From TMED109 sp015660425 (lineage in GTDB: Bacteria; Pseudomonadota; Alphaproteobacteria; TMED109): a stretch of 40,947 bases of DNA. A program made the position numbers and the translations under genes. Position 1 is the first letter of the stretch. Every line of letters begins with the position of its first letter. This document shows positions 24,168 to 33,291 of the stretch, in pieces. The notes under the pieces were generated by a model. The model was not told the DNA's origin and made no database searches. It saw only the letters and a program-made list of their open reading frames with translations. The stretch lies in the NCBI GenBank assembly GCA_029936295.1, contig JAPYTH010000016.1, forward strand, positions 1 through 40,947. The letters run 5' to 3'.

Positions 24168-25115
24168 ATGAATATTATTTTAAAAATTATTTTTTTTATT
24201 TCTTTGTTTTATTTTAGTTGCTTAATCACAAAACTAAGTTTAGCTAACATAGTTGTTATATCTTATGAGAATTTTTCTAATAAAAATTTAAATTTAAATA
24301 CACTAAATGACCATATTAAAATACTTAAGAACAAGAAATATTATGTGCTGACGACTAATACTATTATAGATGCTGCAGTATCTTCAAAAATTTTGCCTAA
24401 CTACTCCGTGGCCATAACTATTACTAGCAATAAAAAACAAATTATTAATACTGTATGGCCATTACTGGCAAAGATATCATTCCCTTTTACCTTATTTATT
24501 GATCCCCATTTAATTAGCAATAGTGATAATAATATGACTTGGAAAGATATAAAGATTCTTAATAATAATGGAATAGAAATTGGTATTAGAAGCACACCTA
24601 AAAAAATTAAAAATGCAATAAAATTATATAAAAATAATTTAGCTATAGCCCCAATTAGCTATCAATACAAATTAGGTATTTGGTCTGAAGAAGAAATCAA
24701 AATTTTGAAAAAGAATAATATAAAAATAGCTTTTGGTGATGCCTCAGGCCCAGTTAGCCTAAATATGCAAATGTACAAACTTCCTCGCTTCAATATTTCT
24801 GGGAAATTTGCAAATATTGAAAGATTAAAAATTATTCTAGATACCCTTCCTCTTAAGGTCACTAATATATTGCCTAAAAACAATATCCTTTATAAGAACC
24901 CTCCTTTATATGGATTTACTTTATTAAATAAAAAGCACATTCCAAACTGTTATACCAATAATAATAATAAAGCTGAGGTGATCATTGTAAATGAAAACAG
25001 AATAGAAGTAAGAACTAAAAAATTTAATGGTTCAAAAGCAAGAATAAATTGTATCTCTAAAGATTCAAATAATAGGCTTTTATGGCACGGTGCATTATAT
25101 TGGATTGATAATTAA
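24168..25115 (+). CDS. Polysaccharide deacetylase-like exported protein, catalytic residues apparently lost
   Basis: A 315-residue protein with an N-terminal hydrophobic segment (about 4-26, LANI following), so exported or membrane-anchored. The fold resembles NodB-type polysaccharide deacetylases: VAITITSN (81-88) sits where active enzymes have TFDDG, GIEIGIRST (135-143) where they have GxEIGSHT, and AFGDASGP...LPRFNISGKFANIERLK (from 188) resembles the alphaproteobacterial branch. The metal-binding Asp and His of the usual motifs are not there. It is likely a pseudoenzyme or a binding protein for cell-wall or polysaccharide ligands. It follows the VanX-type gene and ends 6 bases before the convergent NifU-like gene. 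Confidence 0.75.
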   Translation: MNIILKIIFFISLFYFSCLITKLSLANIVVISYENFSNKNLNLNTLNDHIKILKNKKYYVLTTNTIIDAAVSSKILPNYSVAITITSNKKQIINTVWPLLAKISFPFTLFIDPHLISNSDNNMTWKDIKILNNNGIEIGIRSTPKKIKNAIKLYKNNLAIAPISYQYKLGIWSEEEIKILKKNNIKIAFGDASGPVSLNMQMYKLPRFNISGKFANIERLKIILDTLPLKVTNILPKNNILYKNPPLYGFTLLNKKHIPNCYTNNNNKAEVIIVNENRIEVRTKKFNGSKARINCISKDSNNRLLWHGALYWIDN

Positions 25116-25121
25116 AAATAG

Positions 25122-25676
25122 TTATAATACTTCTTTTACTTCCATAATTTCAGGAATATAATGCTTTAACATATTTTCTACACCCATTTTTAAAGTGGCT
25201 AAAGAAGATGGACACCCTGAACAAGCCCCCCTCATTTCTAATTCTACTACACCATCAGAATAACTATGAAAAACTATATCACCTCCATGTCCAGCGACAG
25301 AAGGCCTTACCCTAGTCTCTAATAACTCTTCTATTTGTATTGCTATATCTTTATCTTCTGCATTAACCTCAACAGGTATTGTTTCTTTAATTTCATCAAT
25401 AACATTTTCATCTGACATATAATGTTGCATAACCTGACTTAGAATTAATGGTTTTAGTACTTGCCACTCAAAATTATCTGTTTTTGTTATAGAAATAAAA
25501 TCTGAACCAAGAAAAACAGAATCAATTCCATCTATTAGAAAAAGTTTTTTAGCAAGTGGTGAATTTTCTGCTTCTAATATGTCTTTATATGAAACACTTT
25601 TTTTAGGAGATACTTCCTTTCCAGGAATAAATTTTACTGTCTTAGGGTTTGGTGTTAATTCTGTCTGAATAAACAT
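25122..25676 (-). CDS. NifU-like/NfuA-type iron-sulfur cluster scaffold or carrier
   Basis: A 184-residue protein with an N-terminal Nfu_N domain (about 1-88, FIQTELTPNPKTVKFIPG) and a C-terminal NifU domain (about 112-184) carrying the cluster-binding CxxC at Cys152 and Cys155 (GACSGCPSS). It carries [4Fe-4S] clusters to target enzymes in the cytosol; MiaB and other iron-sulfur proteins in this region are possible clients. The ATG at 25676 is 19 bases after the universal stress gene, within the trpS-tauE-usp group. Confidence 0.93.
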   Translation of the reverse strand: MFIQTELTPNPKTVKFIPGKEVSPKKSVSYKDILEAENSPLAKKLFLIDGIDSVFLGSDFISITKTDNFEWQVLKPLILSQVMQHYMSDENVIDEIKETIPVEVNAEDKDIAIQIEELLETRVRPSVAGHGGDIVFHSYSDGVVELEMRGACSGCPSSLATLKMGVENMLKHYIPEIMEVKEVL

Positions 25677-25695
25677 ATTATTTCCTTATTTATTT

Positions 25696-26172
25696 CTAAG
25701 TTATTTTTTCAAGATCGTTACTATTTAAATTTCCTGGCACTATAGTTAATGGAATGTGAATACTACTAGTTAGCCCTGTAGAAAACTTATTAATTAATTC
25801 ATTTGTACCCTTACCTTCTGGTGCCGCTCCTAGAACTAGTATACTAATTGTTTTATCTGCATTAATCAAATCTACTATACAATTATATTTAGTTCCATAA
25901 GAAATTATAGCCTCAATTTCAATTGCGAACTCTTGCAATGTGTTAACCTGTAATTCAGATAAAATCCTATTTGCCTCTTCTTCTGCCTCTCTTTCCATAA
26001 CCTTCTCTACCCCTGCAAAATGTTGTATGTCATTTGGTGTAATAATATATAATATAACTACTAAACCGTTAGAATTCTTAGCTCGCATACAAGCAAATTT
26101 AAGAGCCGTCTTACATTCTTCAGAGGCATCAACACATACTAAAAATTTAACCTGACCTGGAATATGTTCCAA
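25696..26172 (-). CDS. Universal stress protein (UspA family)
   Basis: A 158-residue UspA-fold protein: KFLVCVDASEECKTALKFA at the N-terminus, a central helix-rich part, and a C-terminal VLGAAPEGKG...GLTSSIHIPLTIVPG similar to the ATP-binding G-2X-G-9X-G(S/T) motif. The start is TTG at 26172, with AAGG about 9 bases upstream and 13 bases after the preceding stop; no ATG is available before the conserved core. It lies between the TIGR02186-type and NifU-like genes, a conserved neighbourhood in alphaproteobacteria. Confidence 0.88.
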   Translation of the reverse strand: MEHIPGQVKFLVCVDASEECKTALKFACMRAKNSNGLVVILYIITPNDIQHFAGVEKVMEREAEEEANRILSELQVNTLQEFAIEIEAIISYGTKYNCIVDLINADKTISILVLGAAPEGKGTNELINKFSTGLTSSIHIPLTIVPGNLNSNDLEKIT

Positions 26173-26185
26173 TATTATCTACCTT

Positions 26186-26941
26186 TCATATTCTTCTAAA
26201 AATTTCACTTGCCGTAAAACCTAATAATATTGCACCTAAAGCCGCAAATAATCCATATAAAAAAGAATGCTTTTTTGAATAATCATACAAATATGCCCCC
26301 ATTCCATCTTTTGAAATTTCAACATTATTTTTCCAAGAAGCTATTAATGTTCCTTTCTTATTAATTAAAAAAGTATTGACTTGATATTCTCCTATTGGAG
26401 TAATAGCTGGCAAATCAAAATCTGCCCGAAACAATGTGTCTCCTAATATATTAATAGTTGTTTTTTCTATCATTAGCAGATTCCTTTTTTCATAAAATAT
26501 TTTTAAAATATTTTTATAGCTCTCTTTTTCTTTTTTTAAGCTTTTACTGTTAGCAATATTAATTTGTATATTTTCCCAGCCAATTTGATTTTTTTTAAAA
26601 AAAGCACTATCGGTGTTAATAAAATTATTATTACTTGTTGCTATTGCATAATAACCAGGAGCATTTACAAATTCGCTATTATTTGCACTAACCAACCATA
26701 CACCAAAATATTTTTTCTTTTTACTAATTTTTAGTTTTGAATGCGGGCCTAATACAGTAATTATAATAGTTGAATCTTGATAAAACTTAGGATCAATAGC
26801 TCCATAAACCATAATTTTTGCACCATTAAAAGATGCTGTAATATTAATATTATCATTTATAACTTCTGATAATAAAGAATCTCTAGCATAAGATTTACTT
26901 ATAAGAAATATAATAAATACAAAATATAAGAAGATTTTCAT
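26186..26941 (-). CDS. TIGR02186-type membrane-anchored periplasmic protein
   Basis: A 251-residue protein with a signal peptide (about 1-19, cut near SYA-RD), a beta-rich periplasmic part (about 20-225) and one C-terminal membrane helix (about 228-246, SFLYGLFAALGAILLGFTA). The features MVYGAI, VVxGP-like VLGPHS, KKKKYFGVW and PAITPIGEYQV match my recollection of the TIGR02186 family, whose function is unknown and whose genes sit beside TauE/SafE exporters. Its ATG overlaps the tauE stop by one base (TAATG), implying coupled production. Confidence 0.8.
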   Translation of the reverse strand: MKIFLYFVFIIFLISKSYARDSLLSEVINDNINITASFNGAKIMVYGAIDPKFYQDSTIIITVLGPHSKLKISKKKKYFGVWLVSANNSEFVNAPGYYAIATSNNNFINTDSAFFKKNQIGWENIQINIANSKSLKKEKESYKNILKIFYEKRNLLMIEKTTINILGDTLFRADFDLPAITPIGEYQVNTFLINKKGTLIASWKNNVEISKDGMGAYLYDYSKKHSFLYGLFAALGAILLGFTASEIFRRI

Positions 26942-27855
26942 TAGTAATCCTCATACTTTTCTATAATAAAAGCTTCTTCTGGCGTAACTAAAATTTCTCC
27001 TATTAAAACAATCGCTACTATTATTATTATAACAGCTAGCAAAAACCTAATTTGTTCGCCTCTTAAAAGCACCATAGTTCTTGTTCCAATTTGTGCTCCT
27101 ATAACGGCACCAATCAACAACAAAGAAGATAAGACAACATCTACTGTCTGATTAATATATGAATGCATAATAGTAGATACTGTGGTAACAAAAACTATTT
27201 GCAATAATGAAGTTCCAATTACAACCTGTGTGGGCATTCCAAGAATATAAATCATTGCAGGGATTAAAATAAAGCCTCCACCTACTCCCATTATAGAAGA
27301 CAATATTCCCACCAATAAACCTATAAATATTGGTGGCAATATACTAATATACAAATGTGACTTCCTAAACTTTATTTTAAAGGGTAAACCATGTAACCAT
27401 ATATGTTCATGTAATTTATTTCTTGTCCCTTTAGATTGTTTGTTTAAAGAATTTACACTCTCGGTTAACATCCAAAAACCAACAAAGACTAGAATAGTAA
27501 TATAAGATAAAGAAATAAATACTTTTTCTTGTCCTATGCTTAATAAATATTTTAATAGAAAAACCCCAATTATACTTCCTATAACTCCTCCAACCAGCAG
27601 GACAAACCCCATTAAGAAATCAACGTTAGCTCGTCTCATATGAGCCAAAAAACCAGAGACTGACGCAGCCAAAATATGGTTTGCTTCAGATGCTACGGCA
27701 ACAGCTGGAGGTATCCCCATTAAAATTAACATTGGCGTCATTAGAAAACCTCCACCGACCCCAAACATTCCCGACAAAAAACCAACAACCAAACCGAGAC
27801 ACATTAAAATAAAAAAATTAATGGGTAGACCCGCTATTGGTAAATAAATTTCCAT
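26941..27855 (-). CDS. TauE/SafE-family membrane exporter
   Basis: A 304-residue inner-membrane protein with about eight hydrophobic segments and the two family repeats: GMFGVGGGFLMTPML (about 29-43) and SSIMGVGGGFILIPAMI (about 186-202). TauE/SafE proteins export sulfite, sulfoacetate or other small organic anions. A hydrophilic loop (about 130-160) is rich in Lys, Arg and His. The ATG at 27855 lies 3 bases after the trpS stop. The coupled TIGR02186-type gene suggests a two-protein export unit; the substrate is unknown. Confidence 0.9.
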   Translation of the reverse strand: MEIYLPIAGLPINFFILMCLGLVVGFLSGMFGVGGGFLMTPMLILMGIPPAVAVASEANHILAASVSGFLAHMRRANVDFLMGFVLLVGGVIGSIIGVFLLKYLLSIGQEKVFISLSYITILVFVGFWMLTESVNSLNKQSKGTRNKLHEHIWLHGLPFKIKFRKSHLYISILPPIFIGLLVGILSSIMGVGGGFILIPAMIYILGMPTQVVIGTSLLQIVFVTTVSTIMHSYINQTVDVVLSSLLLIGAVIGAQIGTRTMVLLRGEQIRFLLAVIIIIVAIVLIGEILVTPEEAFIIEKYEDY

Positions 27856-27858
27856 ATA

Positions 27859-28881
27859 TTAATAAAACCCAACAATATCTTTCACTGTTGTTATAATAGG
27901 TTGAGCTAAAATATTTGCCCTATCTCCTCCATCTTTTAAAATACTTTCAAGATAGGTTTTATCCTCAAGTAATTTTTGCATTTCCTGATTAATAGGGCCT
28001 AATGAATCAACTGCAAGCTCATTAAGTTCATTCTTAAAAGTAGAGAACTGGTTATCCGCAAACCTCTCTACTACTTTTTTTGTATTTTCATTCGATAATG
28101 CAGAATAAATATTTAATAAATTAACTGCTTCAGGCCTAGCAATAATAATTTCTTCTTTAAAATTCCCTTCAGTGTCTAAAGAATCTGTACCGGGCAAAGG
28201 AAGAGGATCTGTTTTAGCTTTTCTTATTTTATTTGAAATATCATCAGCGCTATCAGTTAAATTTAATCTGGAATAATCTGATATATCAGACTTAGACATT
28301 TTATTTTTTCCATCTCTTAAACTCATAACCCTAGTTGCTGCACCCATAATTACTGGTTCAGTAATCGGAAAATAATCCATATTAAAATCATTATTAAATT
28401 TTTGGGCTATATCTCTTACTAATTCAAGATGTTGCCTTTGATCGTCACCAACAGGCACATGCGTTGCATGATATGCTAGAATATCAGCAGCCATTAAGAC
28501 TGGATAAATATATAAGCCTGCAGAAGTATTTTCTCTATTTTTCCCAGCTTTTTCTTTAAATTGTGTCATTCTATTTAGCCATCCTAAACGCGCCACACAA
28601 TTAAAAATCCATGCTAACTCTGCATGAGCTGAAACTTGCGACTGGGCAAATATAATCGATTCTTCTGGTTTTATTCCGGCTGCAACAAATGCAGCTGCAA
28701 CTTCTAAAATAGAATTTTTTAAAGTTTTCGGGTCTTGCTTTACAGTAATTGAGTGCATGTCAACCACACAATATATACATTCATGTTCGTTTTGTAATGA
28801 TACAAAATTTTTTATAGCTCCTAGATAATTACCTAGATGCAAATTACCTGTGGGTTGTACTCCAGAAAAAACTCTTCCCAT
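27859..28881 (-). CDS. trpS: Tryptophanyl-tRNA synthetase
   Basis: A class I aminoacyl-tRNA synthetase that charges tRNA-Trp. The 340-residue product has the HIGH-equivalent HLGNY at about 16 (FSGVQPTGNLHLGNYLGA), the GDDQRQHLELVRDIA segment and KMSKS at about 195. The length is normal. The ATG at 28881 is preceded by GAGGTG 6-7 bases upstream. It lies 62 bases after murJ, in the alphaproteobacterial glnD-murJ-trpS order. Confidence 0.98.
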   Translation of the reverse strand: MGRVFSGVQPTGNLHLGNYLGAIKNFVSLQNEHECIYCVVDMHSITVKQDPKTLKNSILEVAAAFVAAGIKPEESIIFAQSQVSAHAELAWIFNCVARLGWLNRMTQFKEKAGKNRENTSAGLYIYPVLMAADILAYHATHVPVGDDQRQHLELVRDIAQKFNNDFNMDYFPITEPVIMGAATRVMSLRDGKNKMSKSDISDYSRLNLTDSADDISNKIRKAKTDPLPLPGTDSLDTEGNFKEEIIIARPEAVNLLNIYSALSNENTKKVVERFADNQFSTFKNELNELAVDSLGPINQEMQKLLEDKTYLESILKDGGDRANILAQPIITTVKDIVGFY

Positions 28882-28943
28882 TATTCACCTCATAATTAAG
28901 TTATATAAAAAGACTATAAAACTAATACTATTTATATAAAATA

Positions 28944-30512
28944 CTATTTATTATTATTTAATATGTTCTTCGAAGTAAAATATTTTTTAATTCCTAATAC
29001 ATAACTAAAAGAAAAGAATGTAACAACCCCCAACACTATAAATGATAACAACTGAAATATATTTATAAACTTTATAAATGTTAAATTAATATTTAAGAAT
29101 AAGCTATTTAATATAAACAAAGCTAATAACATAAAAATAGTTGCTAATATAATTTTTACAAAAGCTATAAAAAATAAACTCGATAAAATATAAAAACGTC
29201 TTTTTATTATAATAAAAAATAATAAAGAAGCATTTAAGTAACCGGCAACACATAGCGAGATAGCAATCCCTATATATCCTATTCTATTCATTAAATACCA
29301 GGATAGTATAATGTTTATAAGTGCACAAAAAGCAGCTATTTTAACAGGTGTTTTTGTATCCTTTCTTGCAAAAAAATTAGGTAAAAGAACTTTAATCATC
29401 ATAAATGCAGGTATAGCTAGAGCATATACATTTAATGCACTAGAGGTTGCAATTATATCAGATTCTAAAAAAACGCCATATCCAAATAGTGTGGTTATTA
29501 CTAGGTTAGATAAGAAGATAAGGGCAACGGCAGAAGGAAGTGAAAACAGGATCGCCAATAAAATTGCCCTTTCCTGAACCAAATTTTGTTTTTCATTTTC
29601 ACCTAAACTAATTTTTTTTGCTAAATCCGGAAGAAGCACCGTTCCTATTGCTATGCCTATTATGCCTAGGGGTAATTGTGCAACCCTATCTGAATAATAT
29701 AACCAAGATATTGCACCTGGTATTTGACTAGCAAAAATAGATGCTACAAGTAAATTGATCTGGGTAACTCCTGCGCCAAATGCTCCAGGTAAAAATCTTT
29801 TTATAAAGAGTTTTATATCATTATCTATTTTTGGAGCAGAAATATTAAATGCTAATCCATTTTTATAATTTGCCCAAGCCAAAAGGAGCATTTGAAATAT
29901 TCCAGCTATTAAAACTGCCCAGGACAGAATAATACCAACATCACTTGCAAGATATCTAGACATCATAAGAGCTATAATCAAAAAAATATTTAAAATAACA
30001 GGGGCTGCTGCGCCAGACCAAAACTTACCATTAGTATTTAAAGAAGCTGCAAAAAGAGCAGTAAAAATAATAAATATTAAATACGGAAAAATGATTTTTG
30101 CATATGGTATAGCCAGTTCAAATCTAATAACATCATCCACAAAACCTGGTGCAATTAAAGAAATTATATTTGGCATAAAAATTTCTGATAAAACAATTAA
30201 AGGTACAATAAAAACCAATAAAATAGAAGCTATTTTAGATGTAAATAATATTCCTGCTTGAATGCCGTATTTTTCATTCTGTTCTGATAACAGAGGAATA
30301 AATGCCGCAGAAAATGCTCCTTCTGCAAAAAACCTTCTAAAAAGATTAGGTATTCTAAAAGCAATCAAAAATGCGTCCGCAACTGGCCCTGACCCCAAAA
30401 TAGATGCAAATAAAATGTCTCTAATAAAGCCCATTACTCTGCTCAACAAAGTCCATGCACTCACAACTACACTAGATTTATAAAGATTTGATAATTTATT
30501 AAAAAGAAACAT
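28944..30512 (-). CDS. murJ: Lipid II flippase MurJ
   Basis: MurJ (MviN) flips lipid II across the inner membrane for peptidoglycan synthesis. The 522-residue product has the N-terminal SRVMGFIRDILFASILG signature, the FRIPNLFRRFFAEGAFSAAFIPL segment and about 14 membrane helices. Arginines in the first helix and FRIPN loop match those needed for function. Its ATG overlaps the glnD stop by one base (TAATG). Confidence 0.97.
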   Translation of the reverse strand: MFLFNKLSNLYKSSVVVSAWTLLSRVMGFIRDILFASILGSGPVADAFLIAFRIPNLFRRFFAEGAFSAAFIPLLSEQNEKYGIQAGILFTSKIASILLVFIVPLIVLSEIFMPNIISLIAPGFVDDVIRFELAIPYAKIIFPYLIFIIFTALFAASLNTNGKFWSGAAAPVILNIFLIIALMMSRYLASDVGIILSWAVLIAGIFQMLLLAWANYKNGLAFNISAPKIDNDIKLFIKRFLPGAFGAGVTQINLLVASIFASQIPGAISWLYYSDRVAQLPLGIIGIAIGTVLLPDLAKKISLGENEKQNLVQERAILLAILFSLPSAVALIFLSNLVITTLFGYGVFLESDIIATSSALNVYALAIPAFMMIKVLLPNFFARKDTKTPVKIAAFCALINIILSWYLMNRIGYIGIAISLCVAGYLNASLLFFIIIKRRFYILSSLFFIAFVKIILATIFMLLALFILNSLFLNINLTFIKFINIFQLLSFIVLGVVTFFSFSYVLGIKKYFTSKNILNNNK

Positions 30513-33271
30513 TATATTTGTTCTAAAGCTTTAATACTATCATCATTTTTTTCATTTATAGCACTCATTAACTTAGATTTTATTATATTAATTTTATTTT
30601 CTTCTATAATTTTGCCACCTGTCAGATTCTTCACATAAAATACATCTACCGCTCTAACTCCATATGTACTTATTCTAGCTGTAGATATATGCAATCCCAT
30701 TAAGAAAAATTCACTAGCTAATGTATGTAATAAACCTATTTTATCTTTTGAATTTATTTCTATAACTGTATGTGATCTTGAAGATAAATTATCTATTAAT
30801 ACACGCGGTTCAATTACAAAAGAATCTCGTCTAGAAAGGATTTGTAAACTTTTAAATTCTTTAATTAATACTTTAGGGCTTCTTTCCTCTGATATTGTTT
30901 TCCTAATAGTTTCTATAAGGGTATTTACTCTGTTTTTCTGATCTATAATAGAAGAAGCATCTGCAGACCTAACTAGAAAAGTATTAACAGTCATTCCATC
31001 TTTAGTTGTTACTATTCGTGCATCTTGAACAGAAGTGCCTGCTAAGGCTAATCCAGCACAGGTTCTAGCAAACAAGCCTAAATGATCTTGAGTATAAATT
31101 GAAACCTCCGTTACACCTTGATCGTCTAATGGTTCAACAGAAATCTTAAGTTTTAAATTTGCTTTATCTGCATCTGTAATTAAATTTGCATGATGCAAGT
31201 GTACGTCAGAATTTATATTAGTCCAATAATAGGGATAAAACCTATTTACATAATTATGAAACTCTTGCTCAGTCCAACTGACTAAAGGCTCTCTTAATTT
31301 TCTTCTAGCTCTTTCCTCTCTAATTACTCTTGATTTTTGATCTCCTCCACCATTAATTTCTATTAAAGTTTCATCATAAACTACTTTTAATAGATTGTCT
31401 TTCCAGCTATTCCAAATATCAGGACCCACTGCTGTAATGTCAGCCACTGTTAATAAGTATAATAAACGCAATAATTCTGCAGATTGTATTTTATTTTTTA
31501 AGTCAACAATAGTCTTAGGATCTTGAAGATCTCTTTTAAAAGCAACCGTTGACAACAAAAGATGATTTTCTACTAACCAAATTACTGTTTCTACTTCATC
31601 AGAAACTAATCCAAACCTAGGACATAAATTTTTTGCTACTTCACCACCTAATACCGAATGATCACCTCCTCTTCCCTTTGCTATATCATGTAAAAATAAT
31701 GCAATATATAAAACTTTTTTTGATACTATATTTTTTATCACCTTAGAGGCCAGATCAAATTTACTTTGATGCTCTCCATTGTCTATTTTTCTTAAAACGT
31801 TAATAGCATTTATCGTGTGTTCATCTACAGTATAAGTGTGGTACATATCATGCTGTACTCTTGCTACAACCTTTTGAAAATCTGGAATAAATCTTCCAAG
31901 CACTCCTGTTTCATTCATATTTCTTAAAATTTTATCGGAATTCATACTATTAGTAAGAATATTTACAAAATAATAATTAGCTTCTTTATCATTACGTAGG
32001 TCATCAATCTTTCGTATATTTAATTTTATTAAATTTGTTAATGCATTACTTAAATTTAAATTAAGCTCTGCTGAAAAATTATATGCTTTAAAAATATCTA
32101 TTGGCTTAATATTTTTAAAACCTTTAGTTATATGTATTTTATTATTATAAAATTCAAAAATACCATTTTTATTTTTATTAAAATTAAAAAATAAATTCTT
32201 TAAAACTGATTTTTTTTTATTAAAATGTTTGTTTTCTATATTTTCTAATACACTTTTAGTTAAATACCCTACTTCTTTTGCAAATAAATAATAATGTTTC
32301 ATTAAACGCTCTATAGGTGTAGAACCAGCATGAATTGTATAACCTAATTTTTCCGCAACTAATAATTGTAAATCAAATGTTAGTCTATCAGAATCATTCG
32401 TTCCATAATAATGCATTATAGACCTTAAATTCATAAAATACTTTTCTGCTTTATCATAAAATAATGATTCTTTTTTAGTCATTATACCAGTTTTTATATA
32501 ATCTGAGGAGTTATTAACTTGATACATAAATGAAATCATCCACCTAATAGTATTTAAGTCTCTTAAACCTCCTTTACCTTCCTTAATATTAGGTTCTAAA
32601 AGATAGCGAGAATCTCCCATTTTTTTATGTCGAGAATCTCTTTCTTTTAATTTTGTATAAAAAAAATTGTTTTTTTCTTTATTTAAAATTTCCAACTGAA
32701 AAATTAAATTAAATTTAGACCATAAATCTTGATTTCCTGAAATTAATCGTGCATCTAATAATGTGGTACAAATAGTATTATCCACTCGAGCTTTTGAAAT
32801 AGTTTCTTCTAAACTTCTTACTGCATATCCAACCTTAAGTTTTAAATCCCATAATAAATATAGTAATGTTTCAACCAACTTCTCTATTCTTGGTGTAACT
32901 TTATAGGGTGTTAAAATAAGTAAGTCTATATCAGATCCTGGTGCTAAATTTCCTCTTCCATATCCTCCAACTGCTATTACCGCCAATTTATCAGAAGTAG
33001 TAGGGTTTGCTACGGGAAAAGCGTGCGTATTTATAGTATCAAAAGAGCTTAATATAACTGCATCAATCATTTTCGATCTTAGCTCCCCGGAGCTAACACC
33101 ATCCTTATTCTCCATATATATTTTTCTTATATTTATTGAGTTTTGCTGTATAAATTTCTTAAGTATAGGGAGCAAATTCTGCTTAAATGATGTCTTAGAA
33201 TCTTTTTTAGATAAAGATAATTCTATCTTCTGTATCAATTCTCTTCGATTAAAATGATAATTATTAATCAC
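30512..33271 (-). CDS. glnD: Bifunctional PII uridylyltransferase / uridylyl-removing enzyme
   Basis: GlnD senses glutamine and adds or removes UMP on PII proteins, setting nitrogen regulation. The 919-residue product has the nucleotidyltransferase motif GGYGRGNLAPGSDIDLLIL (about 100-118), the GlnD central helical domain, the HD hydrolase domain (LHDIAKGRGGDHS, about 527) and two C-terminal ACT domains (from about 724 and 833). The GTG start at 33271 follows AGGA about 8 bases upstream. It lies 20 bases after mutS. Confidence 0.97.
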   Translation of the reverse strand: MINNYHFNRRELIQKIELSLSKKDSKTSFKQNLLPILKKFIQQNSINIRKIYMENKDGVSSGELRSKMIDAVILSSFDTINTHAFPVANPTTSDKLAVIAVGGYGRGNLAPGSDIDLLILTPYKVTPRIEKLVETLLYLLWDLKLKVGYAVRSLEETISKARVDNTICTTLLDARLISGNQDLWSKFNLIFQLEILNKEKNNFFYTKLKERDSRHKKMGDSRYLLEPNIKEGKGGLRDLNTIRWMISFMYQVNNSSDYIKTGIMTKKESLFYDKAEKYFMNLRSIMHYYGTNDSDRLTFDLQLLVAEKLGYTIHAGSTPIERLMKHYYLFAKEVGYLTKSVLENIENKHFNKKKSVLKNLFFNFNKNKNGIFEFYNNKIHITKGFKNIKPIDIFKAYNFSAELNLNLSNALTNLIKLNIRKIDDLRNDKEANYYFVNILTNSMNSDKILRNMNETGVLGRFIPDFQKVVARVQHDMYHTYTVDEHTINAINVLRKIDNGEHQSKFDLASKVIKNIVSKKVLYIALFLHDIAKGRGGDHSVLGGEVAKNLCPRFGLVSDEVETVIWLVENHLLLSTVAFKRDLQDPKTIVDLKNKIQSAELLRLLYLLTVADITAVGPDIWNSWKDNLLKVVYDETLIEINGGGDQKSRVIREERARRKLREPLVSWTEQEFHNYVNRFYPYYWTNINSDVHLHHANLITDADKANLKLKISVEPLDDQGVTEVSIYTQDHLGLFARTCAGLALAGTSVQDARIVTTKDGMTVNTFLVRSADASSIIDQKNRVNTLIETIRKTISEERSPKVLIKEFKSLQILSRRDSFVIEPRVLIDNLSSRSHTVIEINSKDKIGLLHTLASEFFLMGLHISTARISTYGVRAVDVFYVKNLTGGKIIEENKINIIKSKLMSAINEKNDDSIKALEQI

Positions 33272-33291
33272 AAAAATTTCCTATTTTCTAA

